From the NCBI RefSeq assembly GCF_000091045.1, contig NC_006694.1, forward strand, positions 416,501 to 480,500: a stretch of DNA of 64,000 nt, written 5' to 3'. Shown one piece after another: positions 35,947-47,147 of the stretch. Both the position numbers and the translations under genes were made by a program. The stretch comes from Cryptococcus deneoformans JEC21 (lineage: Eukaryota; Basidiomycota; Tremellomycetes; Tremellales; Cryptococcaceae). Numbering within the stretch: the stretch's first letter is position 1; the number at the start of each line of letters is the position of its first letter. The notes beneath the pieces were generated by a model. The model searched no databases. It was given only the letters and a program-made list of their open reading frames with translations, and was not told the origin of the DNA.

Positions 35947-36606
35947 GATGCTTAGAGTGGTATAAGCTGTTGGAATCCTACGTAAGGGTAGTTATACAGT
36001 TCCCAGGAGTTGTATGCTGTACGGTCGATGGCTGCAATATGAAGCCAACTAACTCAATTGACATGTAAAGGGTAAAACCAGGAGTTTGTAACCTTGGTCA
36101 GGTTGTTCGTCGGATGATGATGACGCCGGCGGGGACAAAAACCAACCGGATGTCACGCATTAGAAACGCACAAAATGATTACTTCCATTTTCTTATGTTG
36201 CTTATACTTTCTATTTCCAAGTACTTCATAATTATCAGAGAGCTGGACGGCCCGGATAACTCTTAGCCGAGCTGATCGGCCACTACCAGGCGGTAACCAC
36301 CTGGCCGGATGCGACGGCCATTTATTTAATTCTTATTAACGTTGTTTGTTTTCACGTCTTCAACTGTCGTTCCTGGCTGGTAAAAGTTGACTGGACTGCA
36401 CAGGTGACTGCTCTCTGCTTCTTTGCTAGCTTTTCCTTCCTTCGCCTTTGACCCTCACACAGCCAAGGATACCAAAGGTACTATTTTGACTCCAACCATA
36501 TTCACTCCCACTCTTACATCGTCCATCTCGTTATCGACATGCTTGCGCCCCCGGCCTCTTCAAGATAGACTTGTCATGTTCGGATCGACTTCATTGTCTG
36601 CGTACC
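35947..36606. other. divergent intergenic region, SCP2 and X-family polymerase
   Basis: A 660-bp gap between two divergent starts. It includes a CT-rich stretch shortly before the polymerase start, as is common upstream of fungal genes, and a GC-rich block near 36240-36320. No further gene is visible. Confidence 0.45.
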
Positions 36607-39600
36607 ATGCCTCCCGCCATCAAACGCAAGACGTTCTCGGCCAAATTTTGGAAAATATTTGATGATCTGGATGACTCTGGATTATTGGAGGAGACTGACG
36701 AGGAGAGGAGAGAGTATGATGAGGCAGTAAGAAATGAGATTGGTTGGAAAATACAACCAATATCCAAGTCCGAGGTGCCCACTAGAGTTGACCACGCCAC
36801 CGATGCTTTAATGGACGACAACCATTTTATTGAATACGATACGTGCTCAATTCCGGTACCTTCTACAGACGCATCAATCAATGTTGCACCGGCCGCGCGC
36901 GCTTTCCCTTTCACCGAGTCTCAGCCGCCCCCCTCGTTCCATCCGTCACTGATGGGGAAGATGTCTACTCCTCGAGCCCATAGACGAATACGCCAAGAAT
37001 CTATAGAAAGCGTGTCAGATGAGATCTGTCAGTCTGAGCAAGATCAATCCTCCAAATGTCCCGTCATCTGTGCTGAAGAAGGTGGCATCGGTCACCTGTC
37101 ATCCAGTGAAGGACCTCCAAAATCAAAGAATGAAGCCCGAATGGACTTTGAGCTGCCTAATCATAATGATTTCCGTAATAATTCCGCTCCATTGGCTCCT
37201 ATTATAACTTCTGTTCCGGTAACCACTTCATCAACAACTCCTCTGCCTTCATTTCGCCAATCTCAATTTGGGGAAGTATCGACTCCTCATGCCGCGAATG
37301 TGACCTTTCCTAACGTTCCAACGCCGAATTTTGATGAATATACGCCTGCAGGCCCCTCAACAAGGCCGGTAGCAATCAACAATTGCAAGCATACTCCAAA
37401 GACGGCATCCCCACGACGACGTGCTCATACTATCGACACACCTGAATACATACCTTCACCTGTTGACACGCCGGATACTTCGCGTCCTGTAATAGGTGCA
37501 TTTGGACGAAGTCCTCGCGATGATCCAGCCACACCAGGTCCATTAAAATTACTGCCCTTGAAGGGTGAAACAAACAAGAGATTTCAAAACGTCAGCAAAC
37601 ATTTTCAGGTCTTTGTGGCGAAGAAAGACAATGGTCCTGTAGGCGGAAAGAAAGGAGGAAAAGAGAAGGGAAAAAAAAAACAGCCCATGGCAAAGAGTAA
37701 GTCGCTTTCCGGCCTCGGTCTCGGGGGAGGTGTTCTCCGAGGGCTGCGCATTTGTCTTCCTCCAGGGGACAAACCGATGTCTATCCAACAAGAGGCGTGG
37801 GACCACGTAAGTCTGAACTCAACCGCTTCCGGTCAGATCTGATGTCTGTATCAGATTATAGAGCTCGGCGGTACCGTCGTCCTCTACCCTGATAAAGCAA
37901 CTACACATGTCATTTACGACAGCGATAACAGAACGAAAGCCAAACTTGCCAAACTTCTTCGTCTTCAATCCCTGGACGAACTGCCGGTAGGGACGGAATG
38001 CGTAATATGGGAATGGATATCTGAAAGTAAACTCAATGTCAGTGTCGCTCTCTCACTTACAGTGTACTCTATAGTATTGAAACAAGTTTAATTTCCTTCT
38101 AGGGTGTCTTACTACCAGTTGAAAATTTCCGCAGCTTCCGCGTAGATTCATTATTCTCTAGGGTGATGTCTACTGGTAGCCTCGATCAACGTAACCCCAG
38201 ATTGGCTGGTATGGCCAATCAAAGACTAACCCGGTAGGTTATTCTTTCTCGTCTCTCGTCTTAATTACTTGAAACTAATATATTCGTCTTACAAGGCGCG
38301 CAGTGGAATCGGAAACCGAGTCTGAAGAGTCACTGCCGAAGAAAATTCGACTTCAAGCCAGTGTTGCTCGATTTTACAGCAATAATCCTCTACGCAGTGC
38401 TGCTGTTCTACCTACAGCAGGACCTTCAATACTCAGAGATTCTGTTCCTCATCATGCCGTCGAAACTGAGCATACTGCTTCCAAAGGCTCAGGATGGAAA
38501 AAGGGCGAGGAAGATCAGAGAGATGCTTTAGACGAGATGATTGAAGGGGTAAAGGATGGAAGCCTGCCTGAAGATGAGGTCGGTATAGAATTTTCCCATC
38601 ACTGTTACTAGTAATTTCTAAAGCCATAGATAGTTACTGGACGATGATCAGACCGCTGATCCACCAAGCGATGATCGTGCTATGGAGAACGAAGCCAACT
38701 CAACTGCAAGATTCAGTAAGGGCGGACAAGAGAAGAGTAGAAAGAGCGAGAAGGGGCCCAACGAATGGTTAGCCGAGAAATTCGACCAATTACATGACTT
38801 GTACGAGGGTCAGGTGGGGAAGAATCCGCATTCAATTAGACAGTACCGCAATGGTGAGCCAACCGAGTTCCTTGTCGGACAATCAACTAACACTCGATGC
38901 TCCCAAGCTGCTGCTGCTATGAGACGTGAGAAACATACTCACTTGAAATCCTTTATTGTCGCTTATTCACTTTAGGCACCACGTTTCCTATCACGAGCGG
39001 CGCGCAAGCACGTGAAATCAACGGCATTGGCGAAGCTCTAGCTGAAAGGGTGTGTTGGTTGTCATATATTCATAGGCTGCTCAGGACTGACAGAGGTTGT
39101 GGGTCAGATCAATGAGTTCATATCTGGAGTACCTGGTCGCACCTTCTATGAAGATAATGAGCATGCTCGATGTGTGGCCTTATTCAAAGATATATACGGC
39201 GTCGGTAAGCTGTGCCGCTTTTGGTGTGATATACTTATTAACTCCTTACAGGTCGACAATACGCTAATGAACTCTATCGGATGGGCGCTCGCACCATAAC
39301 TGATCTTCGCACCGGTCGTTTTCCCCTTTCAACCGGCCAACAGATAGGTCTCGCCCTATATGAAGATCTCAGATCCCGAATACCTCGTGAAGAGTGTAAG
39401 CAAATCTATGAGCTCATAAAATTGGAAGCCAAGACTGTGGACGAGAAGTTGTGGGTGGAGATTATGGGCAGTTATAGGCGAGGATCAGAAACAAGCGGCG
39501 ATGTCGATATCCTTATCACAAGGGACGACGCTGATGGTAAGTCTCACAAGGGAGCAATCAAGAAATTAGTGGACAAGTTGAAGGCCAAGGGAGTAATCAC

Positions 39601-40227
39601 TCACGAGGTGCGTTCAATATTTGTGCTTCAATCAGTGAAGAAAGACCCTTATATCTTGTTGTACAAACAGCTGAGTGCGCCTCATGATTGGAATGCATTG
39701 GAGGCGAAGTGGATGGGGGTAGGAAGGGTAGGGCAGAGCGCCATGTATAGACGTATCGGTAAGTTGTTTGTCTGTCAGTATGTTGGCTGGTGGTTAAAAT
39801 TTATTACAGATATACTATGTGTGCCATATGAGTCTTGGGGAGCCTCTTTGATTTATTTCACTGGTAAGAACTTGGTCACAAGAGACGGCAGAACTAATCA
39901 TTCGCTCGTTATCTAGGTAATGAACTTGTGAGACCTGCGAGTACAATCACGAGTCAAACTGACCAGTTCTCAGTTCAATCGTTCGCTGCGATTATATGCA
40001 AGGAGATTGGGGTATAACCTAAATCAGCGAGGTCTATATCGTAATGTGGTCAGAGCTAGAGATGGAACTAAAGTATTGGAAGGTAAGAGTTTAGGACCTG
40101 CTGTTTACTAGTTGATGTGCTAAAGAGTGTATCACCGCCAGGTGACCGCGTAGCATCAAGGACAGAAGAAGGGATCTTCCAGGAGCTGGGGTTGAGATGG
40201 AGGTGCGTGGTTGTCGACTACGTTTGA
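36607..40227 (+). CDS. X-family DNA polymerase (Pol lambda/Pol4 type) with BRCT domain
   Basis: Fourteen exons: 36607-37806, 37855-38037, 38103-38233, 38296-38578, 38634-38853, 38908-38925, 38976-39049, 39108-39204, 39252-39607, 39671-39758, 39810-39863, 39917-39927, 39974-40082, 40142-40227 (969 aa). A long Ser/Pro-rich N-terminus of about 380 residues precedes a BRCT domain (HIIELGGTVVLYPDKATTHV, WEWISESKLNG). The polymerase core has the 8-kDa/HhH region (ARFSK, INGIGEALAERI, FKDIYGVG), the catalytic GSYRRGSETSGDVDILIT (two metal-binding Asp), a third Asp in RIDILCVPYESWGA, and TGNELFNRSLRLYA. It fills gaps in base-excision and end-joining repair. Exons of 18 and 11 nt are included. The end (RWRCVVVDYV) lacks the usual PP motif, so the final splice may differ. 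Confidence 0.87.
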
Positions 40228-40402
40228 AGGCTCGTGGGCTAATGAAGCGTGAAGGCATCCTCATCATCGTAGACCTTAATTGTTGTGAAATATTTATGTT
40301 GTAATCATGACATTGAATCAATTCAGCATCCTATTGTTGAATATGGCTATATGCGATTCATGCATCGATGTTAACTTCTTGACTTCTGATACTATACAAC
40401 AT

Positions 40403-41117
40403 TTAAGGCTCCTTCAGCTCTCCCCTGGCCCAAGCGCTGCTAATCTCTTCGCCAGAAATTTGCCTGATGTCTCCTGGTGTGGCGGTCTCGCCTTTGACTG
40501 CAGAGGCGACTACGTCAATGACCGTGCCAATAACAGTCTTCTCCTGGTGGTAGTGCCTGACTTCTTCAATGGAGACCTCAAGCACAGCCACACGAGGGTC
40601 GTTGGCAGAACCATCGTGGACTCCATCGCCCTTGTCGGCAAACCACGCCTTGACAGTAGGGTTGTACAGCCTTTGAATGACCTCTGGGGAGTCATTTCTC
40701 CTGAAGGGACAGTCAGTAACAGGCCAGTCTAAGTAGCTAGGCGAAGGACTTACTTGGCCTTACCGGCGATAGAAGCCCAACCCTTGTTATAAGCCATAGC
40801 GTCGACACTGATGTTAACATGGAAGCTACAATCAAGCATTAATCGATGCGTGATTCTTGATCAAACTGAATTGAACTTGATTAAACTTACTCGTTGTCAA
40901 CTTCCTGTTCCTTGTAGCTCTCTCGGTCATAAATGAAGAAGAACTTCCAGTCCTTGGTGATCTCAGCTATAGCCATTACACGTCCATGCAAACGGCCATT
41001 AGGGGCATGGGTAACAAGCATGACAGTCTTTTGGGTAGAAAGGAGAGACCTCAGGTCTGTAAGCTTTTGTGTGAGGGAAAGGCTAGAGGCGGATGCGGCA
41101 GAGTATTGGTCAGACAT
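40403..41117 (-). CDS. FMN-binding split-barrel protein (BLI-3/general stress protein 26-like)
   Basis: Three exons (41117-40891, 40825-40754, 40700-40403) encode 198 aa. The fold of the pyridoxamine 5'-phosphate oxidase-like family is seen: KTVMLVTHAPNGRLHGRVM, WKFFFIYDRESYKEQEV, FHVNISVDAMAYNKGWASIAGKA, PEVIQRLYNPTVKAWFADKG and VAVLEVSIEEVRHYH. Fungal members such as Neurospora BLI-3 are light- or stress-inducible and bind flavin; their reaction is unknown. The gene is complete, with standard introns. Confidence 0.85.
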
Positions 41118-41679
41118 AGTGGATGTGGTGAGTTTGTTGTTGCTGCTGTTGTGGCGAAACTACAGGTATAAAATTTGTATATGTTGTGGAGACGTAAAAG
41201 AGTGCATCATCTACTCTCCTTATGTTATTATATATACACATCTACTAGGTTAGAGTTGCTCTGAGAGTACGGATTCGTTATGTCACAATTCGCAAACATC
41301 ATCGTCAGTCGACCCATGACAAGCTTGTTCCAGATGATGTCTTTTTCTCTGTCGTTAGGTGACTGACTGTGGTTTCTCTGTTGGGAAACGGGTGGAGAGT
41401 TGGAGAGAGGAGAATGGAGGCGAGCATCACTTGACGTCATTTACATGGTAATTAACGGCCGTCGGATTTAATAACGGCATTCGCCGGGTCGGGCATGAAT
41501 GCGGAGATGTGAATAATGTCCGACACCTGGAAGATGTTTTCGAGCTTTCAGGAACATGGAAGCGTTCCTCCACACAGCTTGAGATGCTATACAAAACTAT
41601 TGCCAACCTATTACTCAGTACAGCACCAAACCCTGGCTTGAATAAACCTCAAAACTAGGGACCTAGGAGACCCAACGGA
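41118..41679. other. divergent intergenic region, split-barrel and LYR genes
   Basis: A 562-bp gap between divergent starts. Directly upstream of the split-barrel start, on its strand, are short CAACAGCAGC-type repeats. A TATATATA run lies near 41231. No gene is supported. Confidence 0.45.
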
Positions 41680-42910
41680 ATGCTTCTTCCTCCGCAGCTG
41701 CCTCCACCCTCTTTACCAAGAGCGAAACTCTACCGTCTCTTTCTTCAGCATCTCCGTTTCCTCCCTGATCCGCAAGTATGGACCACGAGCGTTCCAAGAT
41801 TCCGCAAGCTACTAGAGACACCGGGCCCTTCACCCTCTGGATCAAATCCTTCTGATAATGATGAGAGCCACAAAGTGGTTGAGATAAGAGAGTGGAGACG
41901 AGAGAAAGCATTGAAGAAGGCGCACAAGGTACGATGGATTGTGCTGCATTTGCCAGGGCTAACACCTGGTTACGTGCTGCAGGAGCTCAACAAACTACGC
42001 GCGGCTGTTGCTTGTCACCCTCATGCTCTCGCTAGACTGTTAGAAGAGAGCTACGGACAACGTGGCAGCCTACGATGGCAACGTCTTCAGGTTGGTTTCT
42101 TTGACATACGATCATCTCAGTCGATTCATCCCCCACTTTCAATAGGAAATATCTGCTCCTTATGGTTCCATCTTGTCACAAACCTCGCTCCCCCCTCCCC
42201 TCATGCCCCTAAGGCCTCCACCACCCCCACCGGACGATTCACAACCTCGGGCACGTAAGCGAATGCCTACGTGCAGGTTACGCAAGCAAGCCCAGCGGCT
42301 AGTGCAGAGGGATTGGAAGGGTGTCCAGCCTCCACTTTATCTTCCCACCTCGTCAGAATTAAAGGATAATGATGTTGATAAAAAGGGAAGGACGATGGTG
42401 GATAACCTTAGGATCTTTGCTGGCCTTTCAGAAGAACCTACAAGTCCCTTGACTTCCGCTGCAGCGCTGGACCTATCCCCATTGCCATCAAACCTGTCGC
42501 GCATCTTCCCAACCAACCCTCGAAAAACTCGTTCTCTACCCCTACCGCCATACCCACCACCAAGGCCAAAACATACTCGTTCAAATCCGCACACCTGGAG
42601 TTTACCTCGGAAATTGTGCAGTAGATTGGTGCGAAGAATATATAAGCGCCTTTGGGACAAGCTTATTTGGGTTCGCCCTGTGAAGGGAGACAAGTGGAAA
42701 AAGTGCGGATACAGAGAACTTCAAAATTGGGAGCAGGGGCTCATCAAAGAGTCTTTGGTGGAGACGGACCCGGCTAGCAATAAAGGTAAGAAGAGCAAGA
42801 AGGAAAAAGCGATAGAACGTACACCAAAGAATATCGATTCATCTAAGTGGAGCTGCGCCACACCCGAGGATAGACAATGGCTGTTATTTGGCAAAATGCA
42901 AACCTCATGA
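41680..42910 (+). CDS. LYR-motif protein with long basic extension
   Basis: Two exons (41680-42090, 42146-42910) with a 55-nt intron give 391 aa. Residues 12-30 contain AKLYRLFLQHLRFLPDP, an L-Y-R tripeptide followed by a hydrophobic helix, which is the hallmark of the Complex1_LYR superfamily; these usually mature mitochondrial Fe-S or respiratory proteins with acyl-carrier protein. The rest is unlike small (~100 aa) LYR factors: a Pro-rich middle (LMPLRPPPPPPDD) and a basic tail (LVRRIYKRLWDKL, WVRPVKGDKWKKCGYRELQ). It may be a mitoribosome-associated LYR protein, but this is a guess. Confidence 0.6.
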
Positions 42911-43001
42911 GCCTGTTTTAACGCTGATATTATGCATTCAAATTACTATGACTTGATCTTGCTACTTCTGCTTCTTCTCTGTTACACATTGTTCATAAAG
43001 C

Positions 43002-43961
43002 TTACTGAGCAGCCTTGAGACGACTTTCGGCCTCCTCGTAGTTGATAACATTCCAGATGGCATTGAGATAGTCGGGCTTGACGTTCTTGTACTGGAGATA
43101 GAAACTGTGGTTTCGTTAGTGAAAAAATTTGACGTTTTGGTCAACAGCGTTACTTACGCGTGCTCCCAGATGTCAATGCCGATGATGGGAACGTGAGCTG
43201 CAAGTAATCTTCAGTGACTCAACCAAAAAATCATTTTGAATGTTATACTCACACAAGAGTGGGTCCTGGTTGGGAGTAGTGACAATCTCGAGCTTCTTGG
43301 TGGCCTTGTTATAGCCAAGCCAGCCCCAGCCAGAGCCTTGGATGGCAGCAGTCTTGGCATTCATCTCCTTCTTGAGGTTCTCGAAGCCGCCAAAGTCAGC
43401 CTGGACCTGGTCGTAGAAGACACCAGAGGTGGGAACCTTGACTTGAGCAGAGCCGGTGGGAGCAAGGTTCTTCCAGAAGAGCTGCAAATCATGTTAGAGG
43501 GCGCCCATATGTCTGCCTCTGTGAATTTGTTATTGATACTTACAGAGTGGTTACTAACATTCAAAATACAATTAGCATCCATCTCGGCCAATGAAATTTC
43601 GCACAACTCACATGTGACCACCACCGTTGAACTTGAGGGCAGGCTGAAGGGCAATAGCAGCCTTGAAGTCGCCAGCAGCAGAGGCCTTCTGGAGAGACTC
43701 CTCAGCGGCGTTGAGACCGTTGACGTAAGTCTGGTGGTGCTTGGTGTGGTGGAGATTCATAATCTCAGCTGAGATGGAAGGCTCCAATGCCTACGTCCGA
43801 GTGTATTAGCTGGATCTTCATTGCATGGTAGAGATTTTACAAACATCATAGGCGTAAGGGAGAGGAGGGAGGGTGTGCTTGGCTCTAATGGTGGACATGG
43901 TCGCAAGAGAAGTGCGGAGAGTAGCTCGCGGAAGAGCGGTTCGAGTGATAGCAGTGATCAT
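43002..43961 (-). CDS. SOD2: manganese superoxide dismutase, mitochondrial
   Basis: Six exons (43961-43845, 43790-43612, 43553-43544, 43481-43253, 43197-43158, 43104-43002) encode 225 aa. An N-terminal import leader ([18 protein letters not shown]) precedes [18 protein letters not shown]. All four Mn ligands are present: His in MNLHHTKHH, His in INHSLFW, Asp and His in [14 protein letters not shown] and [10 protein letters not shown] favour Mn over Fe. The second ligand His is encoded by a 10-nt exon (43544-43553) between two introns of 58 and 62 nt. The enzyme dismutates matrix superoxide. Confidence 0.95.
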
Positions 43962-44309
43962 TTTGGAAATGGGATCTGTGAAAGTGTATGTGAAATATTT
44001 TAGGGGATGTGCCGGTGTATGGGATACTGTGGACTTTGCGGTTGAGGCAATAAAAGCAGAAGACGATATGGTTCTCAAACGGGGATGCGGGTCTGAGGCT
44101 TTTATTACAAAAGCAACCACTCCACCAGCAGCCAGCAAAATCATTCTGCGTCATCATTCCCATCGTCACCCCGCCTATCCCCGAACCAATGCCGAGTTCC
44201 AGGGGGCTTCAGCCCTTACACGCGAAAATCATCAGCAATAACAAACGATTATTGTTTATTTACCTATTATTGAACCTATTACCGACAAGTACCCTCAAGC
44301 TAGCCCGCC

Positions 44310-45055
44310 ATGTCTTATTTTATGACCCAGTAAGTCTCACCAGCCCCGTAATCGACCCACTGGCTAACGCGCATAGTCTTCACTCTGGCTGGCATGTCGA
44401 CCAAGCCATCCTCGTCGAAGAAGATCGTGTCGTCTGTATCCGTTTCGGCCATGACCATGATGAAGAATGTATGGCTATGGACGAGACACTCTATGGAGTC
44501 TCTGAAAAGGTCCAAAATTTTGCCGTTCTCTATTTGGGTCAGTATCTCTCTTTAATCTTGTACCTTCGCGAAGACCTAATGATCTGTAGTCGACATCACG
44601 GAAGTTCCTGATTTCAACAAGATGTACGAATTGTACGATAATTGTACACTCATGTTCTTCTACCGGTAGGTCTATCACAGAGCAATAGATCTATCATTAT
44701 AAATGATAACATTATTATAGAAATAAACATATCATGATCGACTTGGGAACGGGTAACAACAATAAGATGTGAGTGCGGGTATGCTTCATTCAAATCATTT
44801 ACTGATGGCGATATTCTTTACAGCAACTGGGCTATAACGGACAAACAAGAAGTAGGCAGGCCATCAGATCAAATCATATTTTTTTTCCAGAAAAGCTCAC
44901 ATGGATTTAGCTCATTGATATTATCGAGACTGTCTACCGGGGGGCGTCCAAAGGTCGAGGTCTCGTCGTTTCTCCAAAAGGTGGGCTACATTTTTAATTC
45001 CTTGCGACTTTTACCTGACATGCTTGCAGATTATTCTACCCGACACAAGTATTAA
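44310..45055 (+). CDS. DIB1: U5 snRNP protein Dib1/Dim1 (TXNL4A)
   Basis: Seven exons (44310-44329, 44377-44537, 44590-44665, 44721-44768, 44824-44851, 44911-44980, 45030-45055) encode 142 aa, exactly the family length. The thioredoxin-like sequence is almost invariant: HLHSGWHVDQAILVEEDRVV, FGHDHDEECMAMDE, VDITEVPDFNKMYELYDN, TLMFFYRNKHIMIDLGTG, INWAITDKQELIDIIETVY, SPKDYSTRHKY. It lacks the redox Cys pair, as expected. It is a core tri-snRNP protein released at spliceosome activation. The first exon has only 20 nt. Confidence 0.96.
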
Positions 45056-45092
45056 TAATCACCCAATTCAAGTTGTACATCATATCTATAAT

Positions 45093-45475
45093 ATGCATTT
45101 ATCATACGGCCATAGAAAAGAAAAGGGAATCGCAACAAGCGCAACGAGCGGAAATCTATTCAGCCTAGGAGAACAAGATGACCAACGTACTTTCATTAGT
45201 CCACCGAAAAAGATTCATGTCAGGAAACACAGAGCTATAGGCCAGTTCTGGCATACCAGCGAGGTCCATAGTTTGATGATTTTGGACAAGACGAAAAGGA
45301 CAATCTTGCATGGTTGGTTGTAACCAAAAACATTTACCGTGACACCTACGTAACAACGGGAGATGAAGGTCCGCTTTGTGTCGATTATGACAGCCTACCC
45401 CCATCTCAGCCAGAAATGAAACATCGCTATTACCTCGCGAAAAACGGACGAAAGTCAAATTGCACTCATCCATAG
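45093..45475 (+). CDS. candidate 109-aa protein, intron-split ORF behind DIB1
   Basis: An ATG 38 bp after the DIB1 stop opens a frame (45093-45218) that joins in phase, across a 53-nt GTCAGG...CATAG intron (45219-45271), to a second open stretch of 67 codons ending at the TAG at 45473-45475. The joined product has protein-like composition (NLFSLGEQDDQRTFISPP, DNLAWLVVTKNIYRD, PLCVDYDSLPPSQPEM). I do not recognise it. Its closeness to DIB1 leaves little room for a promoter, so it could be a read-through extension or a decayed gene fragment. Confidence 0.35.
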
Positions 45476-45603
45476 CCTGATATCTGTCCGAAGAAGACGA
45501 CTGTCACGTGAATGGAGCTATATGCCACAGGATTCAAAACAAGCATGGATGTTTATATTTGGATCTATCTATATACAATAAACGAGAGAGGATTACTAAC
45601 AAT

Positions 45604-46751
45604 TTACAGCGTGGGAGGCGGCACATCTGTTTGCGCATGTGGAACTTCTCCTTCATCTCTTCCCATCCTCCTCGTTTGTCTGACCTTTCCAGTCGTCCTT
45701 TCCCTTTCCCTCTCCTCGTCCCCGTCAGATTTCCCATGTCCTCCGCCAAACCAGCTAGACGAAAACTTGGAAGTCTTCGGTTTCGGCATGAAGTCGGTCG
45801 TATTCGGCATGAGAAGAATATGATATGAACGCGTAGCTGTGGGAGAGGTGAGGAGCCAGTCCTCGAGAAGGGCCAAGTTGCGGAGATTGGACTTGAACAG
45901 GTTATCGAGAAAGTCACCGATCAGAGGTACAATACCAACGACACAGTCGATTAATACGTTGAAAAGCTAGAATTTCATTTAGCCTGACATTTCTCCAGAC
46001 AATATGTATTGATATTCAATGATCAACCTACCATGTACCCAAGAAGTGTTCGAGGGACACCAAAGATGAAGCACAACCACACTTGATAAAGCTGGAGGAT
46101 CCCAGAAAGGATATCACCGTAAATTGGGACCAAGGATATAATATCGTCGAGACCGGCCTTTTCTTGAGTTAATTAGGCCCGAAAGTTTATATACGAGTGC
46201 ACTTACTCGGAAAGGCAGTCCAAGATCAGCCAAAAGTGGGGCAGCATCTAGCCAAAAGGCCACCGTCCTGATGTGATTATACAACCTGCAGTTCGTGCTT
46301 TGTCAGTGTTGCTCACCGTCAAAATATGTGATAGTAGTAAGAATTAGTGAGAAATATCAAGACAATTCTAGAGCTTTGCTTTGGTTACATCTCCATACCA
46401 GTAAAGGTGATAGGTGATAGTAGGTTCACAGCACTTGAAAAAGCGCAGCAGGTTGTCCCACCAATTAAACAACAATGAAAAGATGTTCAAATAGAAACGG
46501 AAACTTACCGCTGTGCTTCTTTGTCATTCCTTGGACCACGAATCCCAAAGCCTGGGGGCTTGTAAGTAGCCTCAAAAGCACCAAATCTTAGGGGTTGCTT
46601 CTCTCGTTCAGCTCTGAATATGAATAGTGCAGGTCAAAAGTCAGGGCTATCCCGGAAGACGAGAAAAAGGAAGGGCGTACTGACGATCCCGAGCAGCATT
46701 AGGCCTATAGGAAGACAGGAAAGGCCAGATGGCTGATAATATGGAAGACAT
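45604..46751 (-). CDS. DUF4112 membrane protein
   Basis: Five exons (46751-46681, 46613-46509, 46285-46207, 46157-46032, 45966-45604) encode 247 aa. The DUF4112 core is seen as ADLGLPFRAGLDDIISLVPIYGD, ILQLYQVWLCFIFGVPRTLLGYM and LFNVLIDCVVGIVPLIGDFLDNLFKSNLRNLALLE, with two or three hydrophobic helices. The C-terminus is charged and Pro-rich. The biochemical role of the family is unknown. Intron 2, 223 nt, is the longest intron in any of these models. Confidence 0.82.
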
Positions 46752-47147
46752 GTTGCGTCGTCTGCCTTTTATTTATACGTGGAATTGCACAGGCTTGGGC
46801 AAATGGCAGTACCCTTTTACGATTTATATAGAGCCAGCTGAGCGAAGAACGAAGAGCGAGCGCTGTCAACTGGGTAATAAAATGACGACATAGCCCACTG
46901 AATATTCAACCGAGGCATATTTAAGCATAATAATAATTGTAAAATCAGGAGGAGTTTCTAACCCGTGTCTCAAGGCTTGGCGACTGATTTTGGCACAAAA
47001 GTCCAACCAACTCTCACCAAAGGATGCAATATTTCACCAACTCTTGACGAGTAGAGACGGTGGGTAAAGGTGGTATATCTGGGAGAGGGAGATGGAATAT
47101 ATCTCTCTTTTTTTCTCTTTCCCCACTCAACAACGATTCATTCAACG
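46752..47147. other. divergent intergenic region, DUF4112 and basic protein genes
   Basis: A 396-bp gap between divergent starts. A pyrimidine-rich stretch (CTCTTTTTTTCTCTTTCCCC, 47104-47123) sits just before the plus-strand start. No gene is supported. Confidence 0.4.

Noticed and set aside
39538..39560. GGTAAGTCT donor-like site inside the polymerase exon
   Set aside because: Reading through keeps the conserved palm domain open; splicing there is not needed.
45165..45473. 102-aa minus-strand ORF opposite the candidate gene behind DIB1
   Set aside because: No splice support and a less protein-like composition; the plus-strand spliced frame is the better model.
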